This document shows, in pieces, positions 8,707 to 15,509 of a stretch of 31,620 nucleotides of DNA; within the stretch, counting starts at the first letter, position 1; each line of letters opens with the position of its first letter. A model generated the notes under the pieces. The model was not told the origin of the DNA. It worked only from the letters and a program-made list of their open reading frames with translations, and searched no databases. The stretch spans positions 1 through 31,620 of the IMG/VR virus record IMGVR_UViG_3300043772_004566. The stretch is one strand, 5' to 3'. The position numbers and the translations under genes were made by a program. This stretch comes from a virus.

Positions 8707-11700
8707 TTATTTCTTCAATCGGTTAACTTCTTCTGTTAATTCCTGTATGGCTTTGACCAGCAATGGTATCAAACTCTGATACGCCATACCAAGATATTCA
8801 TGTCCTTGTTGAACTACGTCATCAACATAAACCTGATCTTTCAATACTTCTTTGACTTCCTGTGCTATAAAGCCAACATGAATGTTTTGACTTTTGTTGT
8901 ATTCTGGAACATAGTTAAATGAAACTGGTCTCAGTCGTTGTATCAGATCCAGACTGTTATCTAAACTGTTTACATTGGTCTTCAATCTCAGATCTGACCC
9001 GTTCACATATGCACCTGCACCCCAAACACCAGTACCGTTGCATTGTAAATTATAAGCACCTTGATCTGTTGTGCCGCCAACCAGAACTTCACCGTCAGAA
9101 TTCACATAAATTCTCTGTACTCCATCACCATCTGCAATAATAATTGTGTTTGATAGAGTTGCACCTAATCCTGTTACGTTGGCACCAATAATAGTATTAT
9201 TATCACCGGTTTCAATACCCGCGCCAGTATTATAACCCAAAGCAGTATTGTTTACTCCAGTGGTTACACCAGGTAAAGTACCCCACCCGATGGCAGTATT
9301 TTGTAATCCAGTAGTATTCACATTGAGTGCTTGGTATCCAACAGCAATATTAGTAGCAACAGCAGCATTGCCTAAACTTAAATTTAAATTGTTAAATGTG
9401 GCACCAGTAACGTTACCACCAACATTGAGGTTTCCCACAATTCCAACACCACCGGCTACCTTTAAAGCACCTGTGGTTGTGCTGGTGCTGTTAGTGTTTG
9501 CAGTAATATCAGTAACGCCTGTGGTTAACGACATCAAGTTGCCCAACTGAGTGATATTGGGTTGTGCTGCTGTGGTTATGTTGCCCACGATATTGGTAGC
9601 ACCAATGTTGCCCACATTGGCATTACCTGTTACGCTTAACCCTCCACCACTGCTGATGTTTCCAGCTGAGAGATTGCCAGTCACTGTGAGACTGCCCAGT
9701 GTCCCCACAGATGTGATATTGGGTTGTGCTGCTGTGGTAAGGTTGCCGCTCAGATTGCCGGCACTCACTGTGCCAGTCACTGTGAGAGTATCTGTTCCGT
9801 TCCAGGTTAAATTTGCACCAGTGTCGGTGATTGTTGAACCTGTGGTTGCATAATAACCCAACCGATTTGCTGTTCCGCCGCTTACAACGCCAGCAGCCAC
9901 CCAGCTGAGATTGCCTGCGCCGTCGGTTTTTAACACATAATCTGGGCTGCCTCCAGAAATTTTAATATTTGCTACATTACCCAAATTGGAGTTGTTGGTA
10001 ACCAACAGGTTACTGGTGTCTAGATTGCCGTTGCTGACCACGTTGCCGCCAGTGATGTTACCAGTGGCTGTGATCAAACCAGCAGTTCCCAGGTTGCCCA
10101 CATTGGCGTTAGCAGTTACGCTCAGCGTTCCGGTGAACACTGCATTGTTGGCGCCAACATTGCCCAGATTAGCGTTCCCAGTTACACTCAGTATTCCACT
10201 CACACTGTTGATGTTGCCCGCAGTGATATTGCTGGTCACAAACAAATTAGCTTGACCAGTGATATTACCCACCACAGTGAATGCATCATCATAGGTCAGA
10301 GCACCAACGCCAGCACGTCCCAGTTTATAATTGTTGGCATTACCGAACACAACATAAGCATTGGCTGCATCCTGACCACCTCTCAAACTCATGGTGTTGG
10401 TAATGTTAATGTCGCCAATCCAGATGTCATCTCCCACACGGTAATTGGTACCATTTCCGTTATTGTTGGTTATCACTAAATCCGCAGTGGCGTTGCCAGT
10501 GACGTTCAGGACACCACTCACACCGTTGATATTGCCAGCAGTGATGTTGCTGGTGATTGCTAGATTACTCTGTCCAATGACGTTTCCACTCACTGTGAGG
10601 CCAGTAAGAGTTCCCACCACAGTGATATTGGGTTGTGACGGTGTTTCCAAGTTACCTACAATGCTGCCAAAAACACCTCTGGTGGCACCAATGTTGCCCA
10701 CGTTGGCGTTGCCACTGGCGCTGATCGTGGTCACACCACTCAGTGAACCAGCCAGTACCGCTGCTGTGGCTCCAATGTTGCCCACGTTGGCGTTACCGCT
10801 CACGTTCAAAATACCACTGACTCCGTTGATATTTCCAAAAGTGGCATTGGCTGTTATTACTGCATTACCAGCGCCAATGTTGCCCACATTGGCATTGCCA
10901 GTTACACTCAGAATGCCACTCACACCGTTGATATTGCCAGCAGTGATGTTGCTGGTTATTGATAGATTGGATTGCCCAATAATGTCGCTGGTAAACACCC
11001 CCACCGCTGCGCCAATGTTGCCCACATTGGCATTACCGCTTACAGAAAGTATACCACTGACGCTGTTAATGTTGCCGAATGTGCCATTGGCTGTGATGAC
11101 TGAATTTGTGGCTCCAATATTGCCCACATTGACGTTGCCACTAGCATTGATTGTGGTCACGCCACTGAGTGGGCCAGCCAGTACCGCTGCATTTGCTCCA
11201 ATGTTTCCCACATTGGCGTTGCCAGTCACGCTCAACGTTCCTGTAAAAACCCCTGCGCCGGCGCCCAAATTACCCACATTGGCGTTGCCAGTGACGCTTA
11301 GTATGCCACTCACTGAGTTAATGTTGCCAGCACTGATGTTTGAACTAGCTGTGACGTTGCCAGCACTCAAAATACCAGCGGTAATCAAATTGCCACCAGT
11401 GATATTGGCTGTGGCTGTGATCAATCCGGTTGTTCCCAGGTTGCCCACATTGGCATTGCCAGTTACACTTAGTATGCCGCTCACTGAGTTGATGTTGCCA
11501 AAAGTGGCATTGCTGGTTACTGTGGCATTAGAGAACGTGCCCAGAGTGGCTGAAATGTTTCCAGTTATATTGACTAAACCAGTGGCGTCAATATTTCCTG
11601 CTACCAAGTTTCCAAACAAAACAATATTGCTGTCATTGGTTAGCAATGGCTGCCAACTGGCTCCATTGCTAAAATACATCAGATCTTCAGCCACGCTGTA

Positions 11701-11877
11701 TGCAGTGACACCAATGTTTTGTGTAGCATTTGGAAAACTCACCACATTAGCATAGTTGGTGATTCCGGCAGTGTATAAATCTGTGAAGTTTTCGTTTATG
11801 ATTCTGAAAGCGTCGCGAAGGCGAACACCAGTACCATCATTTGCTACGTTACCAATATTGATCAGTTGCTGACTCAT
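8707..11877 (-). CDS. repetitive tail fibre with S74-type chaperone end
   Basis: A 1056-residue fibre protein. Residues 1-40 (INIGNVANDGTGVRLRDAFR followed by IINENFTDLY) are the typical N-terminal attachment motif of T4-like fibre proteins. Residues about 130-570 consist of degenerate repeats built on GNINSVSGILSVTGNANVGN and related short units. The last 110 residues are an S74-type intramolecular chaperone: GSDLRLKTNVNSL, then RPVSFNYVPEY, GFIAQEVKEVL and a C-terminal coiled coil. In this family the chaperone trimerises the fibre and cuts itself off before the conserved serine (here the S of GSDLRLK). A role in host-surface recognition is therefore likely. It is the first gene of the fibre cluster, with a late promoter at 11897-11904 and AAGGG before the ATG. 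Confidence 0.88.
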   Translation of the reverse strand: MSQQLINIGNVANDGTGVRLRDAFRIINENFTDLYTAGITNYANVVSFPNATQNIGVTAYSVAEDLMYFSNGASWQPLLTNDSNIVLFGNLVAGNIDATGLVNITGNISATLGTFSNATVTSNATFGNINSVSGILSVTGNANVGNLGTTGLITATANITGGNLITAGILSAGNVTASSNISAGNINSVSGILSVTGNANVGNLGAGAGVFTGTLSVTGNANVGNIGANAAVLAGPLSGVTTINASGNVNVGNIGATNSVITANGTFGNINSVSGILSVSGNANVGNIGAAVGVFTSDIIGQSNLSITSNITAGNINGVSGILSVTGNANVGNIGAGNAVITANATFGNINGVSGILNVSGNANVGNIGATAAVLAGSLSGVTTISASGNANVGNIGATRGVFGSIVGNLETPSQPNITVVGTLTGLTVSGNVIGQSNLAITSNITAGNINGVSGVLNVTGNATADLVITNNNGNGTNYRVGDDIWIGDINITNTMSLRGGQDAANAYVVFGNANNYKLGRAGVGALTYDDAFTVVGNITGQANLFVTSNITAGNINSVSGILSVTGNANLGNVGANNAVFTGTLSVTANANVGNLGTAGLITATGNITGGNVVSNGNLDTSNLLVTNNSNLGNVANIKISGGSPDYVLKTDGAGNLSWVAAGVVSGGTANRLGYYATTGSTITDTGANLTWNGTDTLTVTGTVSAGNLSGNLTTAAQPNITSVGTLGSLTVTGNLSAGNISSGGGLSVTGNANVGNIGATNIVGNITTAAQPNITQLGNLMSLTTGVTDITANTNSTSTTTGALKVAGGVGIVGNLNVGGNVTGATFNNLNLSLGNAAVATNIAVGYQALNVNTTGLQNTAIGWGTLPGVTTGVNNTALGYNTGAGIETGDNNTIIGANVTGLGATLSNTIIIADGDGVQRIYVNSDGEVLVGGTTDQGAYNLQCNGTGVWGAGAYVNGSDLRLKTNVNSLDNSLDLIQRLRPVSFNYVPEYNKSQNIHVGFIAQEVKEVLKDQVYVDDVVQQGHEYLGMAYQSLIPLLVKAIQELTEEVNRLKK
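10130..11500 (-). repeat. internal repeats of the tail fibre gene
   Basis: Within the fibre gene the peptide GNIN(S/G)VSG(I/V)L(S/N)V(T/S)GNA occurs seven times, and NVGN(I/L)G many more times. The DNA units are similar enough (for example repeated TTGCCCACATTGGCATTGCC) to recombine. Gain or loss of units would change fibre length. The repeats also create long open frames on the opposite strand that are not genes. Confidence 0.85.
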
Positions 11878-11896
11878 TTGTTATACCCTTACTGGG

Positions 11897-11904
11897 TATT
11901 TAGC
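11897..11904 (-). promoter_or_regulatory. T4-type late promoter
   Basis: GCTAAATA on the minus strand lies 19 bases before the tail-fibre ATG. With T4 geometry the RNA would begin about 14 bases before the ATG and include AAGGG as ribosome site. Confidence 0.5.
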
Positions 11905-11913
11905 AACAAATGT

Positions 11914-12360
11914 TTAAACTTCCAATGGTTTAACCTCGATGTGATCAAATTCCAACTCAAAATCTGGAGTCACCGTTGGTAGTGGATTCAGATGTTGGGT
12001 ACTGTTCACAGTGACATGAGGAGTATATTCAGGCCAATCATGGCTAGCACCGTGCTTTTCTAACAGTTTAAAAATTTTATGTGCATCTGGACAATTAATC
12101 AAAACTGTACAGGCATGATCGCCAAGATTTTTCCATTCTGATATTTTTGCTTTAATACTCACAGATTTTTGAATAGCCACTGCCTGTGGCAGAGGTGTTC
12201 TGCTGTAACAAAGTGTGCAGTGGAATTCTTCAGCCGGGTCATGTGGTATGCCTTGTTGATCACACCAGTCAGCTAGCTGCTGTGCTGTTTGTGTGGTCAG
12301 TTTCAGTGACGCATAAGTGCCATTTTGGTGTTGGTGAACTGAAATTTCTGATACAGTCAT
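11914..12360 (-). CDS. acb1: Acb1-like 2H phosphoesterase (anti-CBASS candidate)
   Basis: A 148-residue protein with both 2H-phosphoesterase motifs: H47-C-T49 in EEFHCTLCYSR and H115-V-T117 in EYTPHVTVNS. Length, the N-terminal GTYASLKL strand and the pairing of HCTL-YS with PEY-PHVT fit T4 Acb1 (gp57B). That enzyme cleaves cyclic nucleotide signals of host CBASS defence, so the infected cell does not kill itself. LigT/ThpR-type 2H enzymes acting on RNA ends are the alternative. The start overlaps the SOD stop in ATGA, with AGAGG just before it, so the two are translationally coupled. The 2H fold is well supported; the anti-CBASS role rests on remembered similarity in size and motif spacing. 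Confidence 0.75.
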   Translation of the reverse strand: MTVSEISVHQHQNGTYASLKLTTQTAQQLADWCDQQGIPHDPAEEFHCTLCYSRTPLPQAVAIQKSVSIKAKISEWKNLGDHACTVLINCPDAHKIFKLLEKHGASHDWPEYTPHVTVNSTQHLNPLPTVTPDFELEFDHIEVKPLEV

Positions 12361-12905
12361 ACCAACCTCTGATTCACAACATCCCAGTTGATGATTTTCC
12401 AGATATTCTTAATGTAACGAGCTTTGTCTGGCTTGTTTTCTCCAACGGTCCAGCTGTGTTCCCAAAGATCCACCGCCAACACAATAGATTTGTTGTAGTT
12501 CTGATTGGCCAGCGTGCGAATATCACCAGCTCTGCTGAGATAACACCAACCAGATCCTTGCAGTGCCATTGCTGCTTCAATGAACTTTTCTTTAAAGTTT
12601 TCGTAGTCACCAAACTCTTTATTAATTTTGTCCAAGATCAATCCGGTGGGTTTGTTAGCACCACCAGGTGGTCGAAGCTGTGGCCAAAAAAGATTGTGCA
12701 ACATGGCTCCACCATAGTTAAAATCAGGGTCGCCCTCGCCCGCATTATAACGGTCCACGTATCCTCGACTCAGCTTGCCATAATGATATTCCACCGTGGC
12801 CTGACTCATCACGGGCTCAAGCTCATCAGTGCGATAAGGCAAAGAGACCAGACTGAGTTTGTCTGGTCTCTTCTCTGCTTCGAATAGTTTAATGTACTCT
12901 TTCAT
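12357..12905 (-). CDS. Fe/Mn superoxide dismutase with N-terminal extension
   Basis: A 182-residue Fe/Mn SOD, which turns superoxide into H2O2 and O2. All four metal ligands are visible: H41 (EYHYGK), H70 (GGAMLHNLFW), D146 and H150 (VDLWEHSW). Y49 matches the conserved active-site Tyr34 of E. coli FeSOD. The usual KHH at the substrate gateway is KLS here (residues 44-46), which may change activity. The core begins at SLPY, about 15 residues later than in E. coli. The extra head MKEYIKLFEAEKR resembles the capsid-targeting leader of T4 internal proteins (MKTYQEFIAEA), with a possible cut after LFE, so the enzyme may be packaged. A late promoter ends 6 bases before the ATG and there is no ribosome site. 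Fe or Mn use cannot be told. Confidence 0.93.
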   Translation of the reverse strand: MKEYIKLFEAEKRPDKLSLVSLPYRTDELEPVMSQATVEYHYGKLSRGYVDRYNAGEGDPDFNYGGAMLHNLFWPQLRPPGGANKPTGLILDKINKEFGDYENFKEKFIEAAMALQGSGWCYLSRAGDIRTLANQNYNKSIVLAVDLWEHSWTVGENKPDKARYIKNIWKIINWDVVNQRLV

Positions 12906-12911
12906 ATAGAG

Positions 12912-12919
12912 TATTTATG
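12912..12919 (-). promoter_or_regulatory. T4-type late promoter abutting SOD start
   Basis: CATAAATA on the minus strand, followed by CTCTAT and then the SOD ATG, a gap of 6 bases. With T4 spacing transcription would begin about one base before the start codon, giving an essentially leaderless mRNA. No Shine-Dalgarno site lies between. Confidence 0.7.
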
Positions 12920-12920
12920 T

Positions 12921-13139
12921 TCACTTGACTCTATAAACAATTCTCGCTTTGGTGAGATCATAAGGACTGATTTCCAGATCCACAGTATCTCCCAGGATAA
13001 TCCTGATTTTGGCTTTGCGCATTTTTCCGCTCATGTACGCCAATACACTGTGTTCTTCAGTAATCTGTACCCGGAAGGTTGTAGAGGGTAGAACATCCAC
13101 CACTACGCCGGTCATTCTAATACAATCGTCTTTTGACAT
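12921..13139 (-). CDS. infA: translation initiation factor IF-1
   Basis: A 72-residue protein, the same length as bacterial IF-1, and similar along its whole length. It has MSKDDCIRMTGVVVDVLPS followed by TTFRVQI (E. coli: MAKEDNIEMQGTVLETLPN, TMFRVEL), then SGKMRKAKIRIILGDTV and SPYDLTKARIVYR. These are the OB-fold strands and the SGKMRK-IRI and PYDL motifs of IF-1. IF-1 binds the 30S A site and, with IF-2 and IF-3, controls start-codon selection. A phage copy suggests that initiation is retuned during infection. A late promoter ends 7 bases before the ATG, within the stop of the upstream gene. It lies directly upstream of SOD. Identification is very safe; its effect on initiation is inferred. 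Confidence 0.95.
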   Translation of the reverse strand: MSKDDCIRMTGVVVDVLPSTTFRVQITEEHSVLAYMSGKMRKAKIRIILGDTVDLEISPYDLTKARIVYRVK

Positions 13140-13145
13140 CTGAAT

Positions 13146-13406
13146 TTATTTATCCGTTACCTCAATAAGTCTTTCCCAGCGAAATGATCGCCATTGATTA
13201 AGTTCCAGATCCCAAACCACTTGCAATTCATTATTGGGTGGTCCAGCATGACTGGTTGGGTCCTGAGAAGGAATCAGCTCGGAGCAACAAGTGCCAGTTA
13301 AACTCACTGTGCGTTTATTGCTGAGTTGAAACTTTAAAACCAGAACTGATTTTGTCAAACGCTCTCGAATCTGATTCTTTTGATCTTGTTTTGTGAAATC
13401 TATCAT
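13146..13406 (-). CDS. DUF2693-like protein, second copy
   Basis: An 86-residue paralogue of the protein at 97-342. It shares the beta strand SVLVLKFQLSNKRTV and the C-terminal signature VWDLELNQWRSFRWERL. The middle differs (two cysteines, CCSELIPSQD). Function is unknown; the family is probably a small SH3-like barrel. The start overlaps the stop of the upstream gene by 4 bases (ATGA), so it is coupled to it and not driven by its own promoter, unlike the other copy. Confidence 0.75.
   Translation of the reverse strand: MIDFTKQDQKNQIRERLTKSVLVLKFQLSNKRTVSLTGTCCSELIPSQDPTSHAGPPNNELQVVWDLELNQWRSFRWERLIEVTDK
13147..13154 (-). promoter_or_regulatory. T4-type late promoter abutting infA start
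   Basis: GATAAATA on the minus strand, overlapping the AAATAA end of the upstream gene and ending 7 bases before the infA ATG. No Shine-Dalgarno site is present in between. Confidence 0.6.
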
Positions 13407-13861
13407 GCGTTGTTTTCTAATGACAGTGTTATAGCTGATAGGTATTTTTCTCGAGTATCTTTAATCCAAGTAGAATCATACACGGATTCCACATGTTTGA
13501 TTAGTATTTCCATGAAACGTTCAGCAGTATCATGATAACTGGGAAACCACAGTGAATTGACTCCAGTTTCCTTGAGCTGACTAAAAAGCTCCAGTTGTTC
13601 AGGGGTATAATTACGAGTCAAGGGCTGCCCTGCTTCTGCTAACAGTTTAGCCAACTGTGTACTAAGATCCACAGCAGCAGCCAGCAACGCCACAGTGTCT
13701 GGTTCCACATGATATTTTCTACTCTGTCCATTTTTATTAACAGAGATCAGAGTGTGTCCCACGGGGATATTATGCGATAAATTGCCAGAAAATTCCACAT
13801 CATTTATCGATACCAGTTCAAAGGTACCATCATCCAGTTTGCGATAGAGATTATTCTTCAT
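13403..13861 (-). CDS. hypothetical protein
   Basis: A 152-residue soluble protein of unknown function. The first 50 residues look beta-rich (FELVSINDVEFSGN, GHTLISVNKNGQSRKYHVEP). The rest is helical, with the hydrophobic segment TVALLAAAVDLSTQLAKLLA and a C-terminal helix pair. No catalytic motif is visible. It overlaps the upstream gene by 11 bases and the downstream gene by 4, so the three form a coupled unit. Confidence 0.7.
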   Translation of the reverse strand: MKNNLYRKLDDGTFELVSINDVEFSGNLSHNIPVGHTLISVNKNGQSRKYHVEPDTVALLAAAVDLSTQLAKLLAEAGQPLTRNYTPEQLELFSQLKETGVNSLWFPSYHDTAERFMEILIKHVESVYDSTWIKDTREKYLSAITLSLENNA

Positions 13862-14273
13862 GGATTAATTTTGCCAACATTATTAACTGTTCATGAGATT
13901 TCTTGAGATTTTCAATTGCATTGTACCAGCCAATCACAGCATCTTTGATAGTGGGATTCTCCAGGTCCAGTTCTGATGGAAGTGCCAGAAATTTTTGATT
14001 TTCCAGGAGTTGTTTGATGCTGCCTAAACCCTTTATTTTGATGTCAGCTATTTCGATAACTCCTTGTTCACCCATGCCCCAAGGATCATTAAACCAAACA
14101 TTGTTGGTATACGGGTTACAAGAACTAGTGGTTGCGCATGTGGATGTGGTTGTGGTTGTGGATGTGGTTGTGGGAACGTGTATTCCCGTAGGGAGGGAGG
14201 TCGTGTAAGCCCAGCCTCCGCCGTTAGTATCGGTTATAAAATCTTCTAATTTAGGTATTAGATATGTGCTCAT
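13851..14273 (-). CDS. hypothetical protein with Thr-rich linker
   Basis: A 140-residue protein. The N-terminal peptide MSTYLIPKLEDFITD is followed by a threonine/serine-rich linker (residues 34-52) encoded by a hexanucleotide repeat. A helical domain then runs to the end (residues 75-140, with IKGLGSIKQLLENQ and NAIENLKKSHEQLIMLAKLI). Function is unknown; the linker suggests two separate modules. A late promoter ends 5 bases before the ATG and no ribosome site is visible. Confidence 0.7.
   Translation of the reverse strand: MSTYLIPKLEDFITDTNGGGWAYTTSLPTGIHVPTTTSTTTTTSTCATTSSCNPYTNNVWFNDPWGMGEQGVIEIADIKIKGLGSIKQLLENQKFLALPSELDLENPTIKDAVIGWYNAIENLKKSHEQLIMLAKLIHEE
14134..14174. repeat. GTGGAT/GTGGTT hexanucleotide repeat
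   Basis: Six to seven units of GTGG(A/T)T in tandem. On the coding (minus) strand they encode the Thr/Ser linker of the gene at 13851-14273. Units are 6 bases, so slippage would keep the reading frame and change only linker length. Confidence 0.8.
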
Positions 14274-14278
14274 GTTGC

Positions 14279-14286
14279 TATTTATT
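14279..14286 (-). promoter_or_regulatory. T4-type late promoter abutting a start codon
   Basis: AATAAATA on the minus strand, then GCAAC and the ATG of the 13851-14273 gene, a gap of 5 bases. It overlaps the stop codon of the upstream gene (AAATAA). No Shine-Dalgarno site is present. Confidence 0.65.
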
Positions 14287-15445
14287 TGTAGGCCTTGAGC
14301 AGCAGGAATTCTTCAGTGATGCGTCCGTTGAGTTTGCTTTCCACTGCTTTGATGTCTTCAAACCACTTCTTGCTGGCTGGTTTACCTGCTGCCATGAGCT
14401 CTTTAAGTTGAGCATCGGGCTTGCGCAGTGTCTTGCAGATGCTGCGAGTTTCGCTGTAGCCTAAAATCTTGCTGCCCTTGATGTACAAGGATCCCTGAGA
14501 ATCGTCCGCCAAGTAGATACCCAGCTTGCGCTTCTTCACGTTGTAAACCCAAAGTTCAGTGGCTTTGAGTATCTGCGTGGGGTCGATGCTCTGAATCTTG
14601 AGCTCCACATCTTTGTCCAAATACTTGAGCTTGCTCACCATTTTCTGCGGAGTTTGTCCTCTGCGAGTCTTGGGCTTGCGAGCAGCAGCCTTCATAGTAC
14701 CGTAGCTAAAAAGCTGTTCCAGAGCTTTGGTGCACCAATCCACCATGCGAGTGATCTGGCGCTTTCCGTATTGGCTGTATCCTTCAACTAGTTGAGGGTC
14801 GGCGCCTTTTTGTACTTCACGAAACTCAAGCAACTGCTTTTCCAGATCCGCAGTAAGATCTCGAACTCGAGCTTGTGGAATGTTGTACCGAATCAGGATG
14901 GGAAGCAGATTGGGTTCTGATTGACAGCCGCCAACAACAAAATCATCAAAATGACCCTGAATTTCACCACCACATTCGTATATCTTTTCCTGAAGATGAT
15001 CCTGAATTGTACGTTTCTTCACTGGAGCGACTGCGACAGATTTGGCTTGTTCAGCCATTTCAGCACGTTTTGCAATCACCATTTCGGTCAGTGCTGCCTG
15101 AATCTTGCGTAGATCCCGAATACGCAACACATACCCCATCTGAGCTGAACGACACAACCAACCCATAGTGGGTGACATATTTCCGTGCTTGCGCACAATC
15201 TGTGCCAGATCAGCACGTTTAGGGCTTTGGCTCAACCATTCAGCCACAAATTCGTTGGCACGCTTGGCGTCCTGAGTGATGTTGTACCAGCGAAATGCCG
15301 CACCCAAAGCGCAATTGCGCTGTTTGGGAGTCCAAATATATTGATCTTCAGCAGTAGGCCACGTGGGCTCCGTAGAACCCACTATGCTAGCGTCAACGCC
15401 ACGATAAACAAGACCGCGATTTTTTGCAGGCTGTGCTTTACTCAT
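14282..15445 (-). CDS. large early hypothetical protein
   Basis: A 387-residue, Lys/Arg-rich soluble protein. I do not recognise the family. The first 130 residues are helical and hold WTPKQRNCALGAAFRWYN and a Ser/Pro-Lys rich turn. A basic segment (APVKKRTIQDHL) follows near residue 145. A second basic stretch (RKPKTRRGQTPQKM) near residue 265 precedes a beta-rich part (ATELWVYNVKKRKLGIYLAD) and a helical end. The basic patches fit nucleic-acid binding, but no catalytic motif is visible. A near-perfect sigma70 promoter (15453-15481) has its -10 box 6 bases before the ATG and there is no ribosome site. It is therefore probably early and leaderless. Confidence 0.75.
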   Translation of the reverse strand: MSKAQPAKNRGLVYRGVDASIVGSTEPTWPTAEDQYIWTPKQRNCALGAAFRWYNITQDAKRANEFVAEWLSQSPKRADLAQIVRKHGNMSPTMGWLCRSAQMGYVLRIRDLRKIQAALTEMVIAKRAEMAEQAKSVAVAPVKKRTIQDHLQEKIYECGGEIQGHFDDFVVGGCQSEPNLLPILIRYNIPQARVRDLTADLEKQLLEFREVQKGADPQLVEGYSQYGKRQITRMVDWCTKALEQLFSYGTMKAAARKPKTRRGQTPQKMVSKLKYLDKDVELKIQSIDPTQILKATELWVYNVKKRKLGIYLADDSQGSLYIKGSKILGYSETRSICKTLRKPDAQLKELMAAGKPASKKWFEDIKAVESKLNGRITEEFLLLKAYK

Positions 15446-15452
15446 ATCACTA

Positions 15453-15481
15453 GTTTAGCAATCATTTTGCTGGTTGTCAAT
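15453..15481 (-). promoter_or_regulatory. sigma70-type early promoter, leaderless layout
   Basis: The minus strand reads TTGACA, 17 bases ending in TTGC, then TAAACT. The -10 box is followed by AGTGAT and directly by ATG. With usual sigma70 geometry (+1 seven bases after the -10 box) the A of the ATG is the first transcribed base. Confidence 0.82.
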
Positions 15482-15509
15482 ATTTTTTAACTGTTTTGAA
15501 ATCAACGGT

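Noticed and set aside
9840-11600. Regular repeats as a CRISPR array
   Set aside because: The repeats are imperfect, keep a codon rhythm and lie within a long coding frame; there are no uniform spacers and no cas genes.
10445-11755. 436-residue open frame on the plus strand opposite the tail fibre
   Set aside because: It is a shadow of the fibre repeats: its low-complexity Pro/Leu/Thr product mirrors the repeated antisense codons and it has no ribosome site or known domain.
11883-11899. Hairpin (ATACCC / GGGTAT) hiding the ribosome site of the tail fibre
   Set aside because: One arm lies in the late promoter before the expected +1, so it would not be in the RNA.
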